From positions 1-5,387 of the forward strand of contig JASLGJ010000419.1 in assembly GCA_030150085.1 (NCBI GenBank): DNA of 5,387 bases, read 5' to 3'. How positions within the stretch are numbered: the stretch's first letter is position 1; each line of letters begins with the position of its first letter. The translations under genes were made by a program, and so were the position numbers. Source of the stretch: Candidatus Elarobacter sp. Lineage in GTDB: Bacteria > Vulcanimicrobiota > Vulcanimicrobiia > Vulcanimicrobiales > Vulcanimicrobiaceae. Below the pieces are notes generated by a model that saw only the letters and a list, made by a program, of their open reading frames with translations, ran no database searches and had not been told where the DNA came from. Of this stretch, positions 5,171 through 5,387 are shown piece by piece.

Positions 5171-5387
5171 AGCTCCAGATGGTGGCTGACGAGCAGCAGG
5201 TCGGCGCCCGCGGCGAGCGCCTCGACCACCCCGCGCACCGTGCCGACCGTGGCCGCGATCGCGTCCATCTCCAGGCAGTCGGTCGCGATCACGCCCGCGA
5301 AGCCCAGTTCCTCGCGCAGCAGGCCGGTCAGGACCGCGGGCGAGAGCGTCGCCGGCCGCTCGCGGTCGAAGGCCTCGACCACGACGT
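4911..5387. repeat. 224-bp inverted repeat (fold-back) around a 29-bp centre
   Basis: Positions 4911-5134 and 5164-5387 are reverse complements without any indel; each pair of positions adds to 10298. There are only three mismatches: 4990/5308, 5038/5260 and 5102/5196. The centre is 5135-5163. At the inner edge is the 7-bp pair GGCGCGC (5128-5134) and GCGCGCC (5164-5170), which would allow a strand to snap back on itself. The right arm runs to the last base of the window, so its full extent is unknown. It most likely arose in amplification, library preparation or assembly. Confidence 0.95.
5164..5387 (-). pseudogene. Mirror copy of a nagZ internal fragment (artefact or inverted duplicate)
   Basis: Read on the minus strand this arm encodes the same amino acids as nagZ residues about 219-293 (VVEAFDRERPATL through LLLVSHHLELAR), including the nucleophile region ATDCLEMDAI. 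It has neither the N-terminal catalytic dyad nor a natural end; beyond 5164 the frame reads into the antisense of nagZ as low-quality Ser/Ala/Arg-rich sequence. It should not be annotated as a separate gene. Confidence 0.85.

Noticed and set aside
4911..5387. Hairpin telomere or phage/plasmid inverted terminal repeat
   Set aside because: The centre lies inside a conserved chromosomal enzyme gene, both arms are nagZ coding sequence, and no replication or mobility gene is near.

Overview
This is a very GC-rich bacterial window. It has short intergenic gaps, frequent GTG starts and strong third-position G/C in the real genes. Two products carry Sec-type signal peptides. A NagZ-type GH3 enzyme implies peptidoglycan turnover, and an HD-GYP protein implies c-di-GMP signalling. 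This fits a free-living, probably environmental, diderm-type bacterium. The tandem retropepsin-like protein and the general style recall Eremiobacterota/Vulcanimicrobiota, Acidobacteriota or Myxococcota metagenome bins. No marker gene is present, so the phylum is a guess.

Layout from the left. (1) On the minus strand, mscL (970-557) encodes a large-conductance mechanosensitive channel with a C-terminal zinc ribbon. It is followed after 7 bp by an FAD-dependent amine-oxidase-like gene (549-1) that runs off the left edge; the pair looks like one transcript. (2) A 219-bp intergenic region (971-1189), visibly less GC-rich, separates mscL from a divergent 88-aa protein of unknown function (1190-1456). 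(3) That gene converges, with a 5-bp gap, on a stand-alone HD-GYP phosphodiesterase (2028-1462, minus). Upstream of it on the same strand is a secreted protein with two retropepsin-like aspartic protease units (3483-2095, minus). (4) Diverging from the protease, with only 5 bp between start codons, is a 100-aa protein of unknown function (3489-3791, plus). It is followed by a small secreted protein (3833-4192, plus) and nagZ (from 4256, plus).

The last ~250 bp are not normal gene sequence. From 5164 to the end, the window is the reverse complement of 4911-5134. This makes a 224-bp inverted repeat around a 29-bp centre, with three mismatches, all synonymous in nagZ. The nagZ reading frame continues without a stop through this fold-back, so its natural C-terminus is absent. 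I read this as a chimeric or fold-back contig end (from amplification, library or assembly) that joins two close strain variants. A genuine inverted duplication is possible but less likely.

The genes do not form one obvious pathway. The common theme is envelope and environment: osmotic safety valve, secreted protease-like protein, small exported protein, cell-wall recycling glycosidase and second-messenger turnover. I see no tRNA, rRNA, CRISPR array, insertion sequence, phage gene or defence system. I found no convincing previously undescribed system. The features that most deserve a second look are the fold-back, the two-unit aspartic protease with its unusual divergent start region, and the three uncharacterised small proteins.
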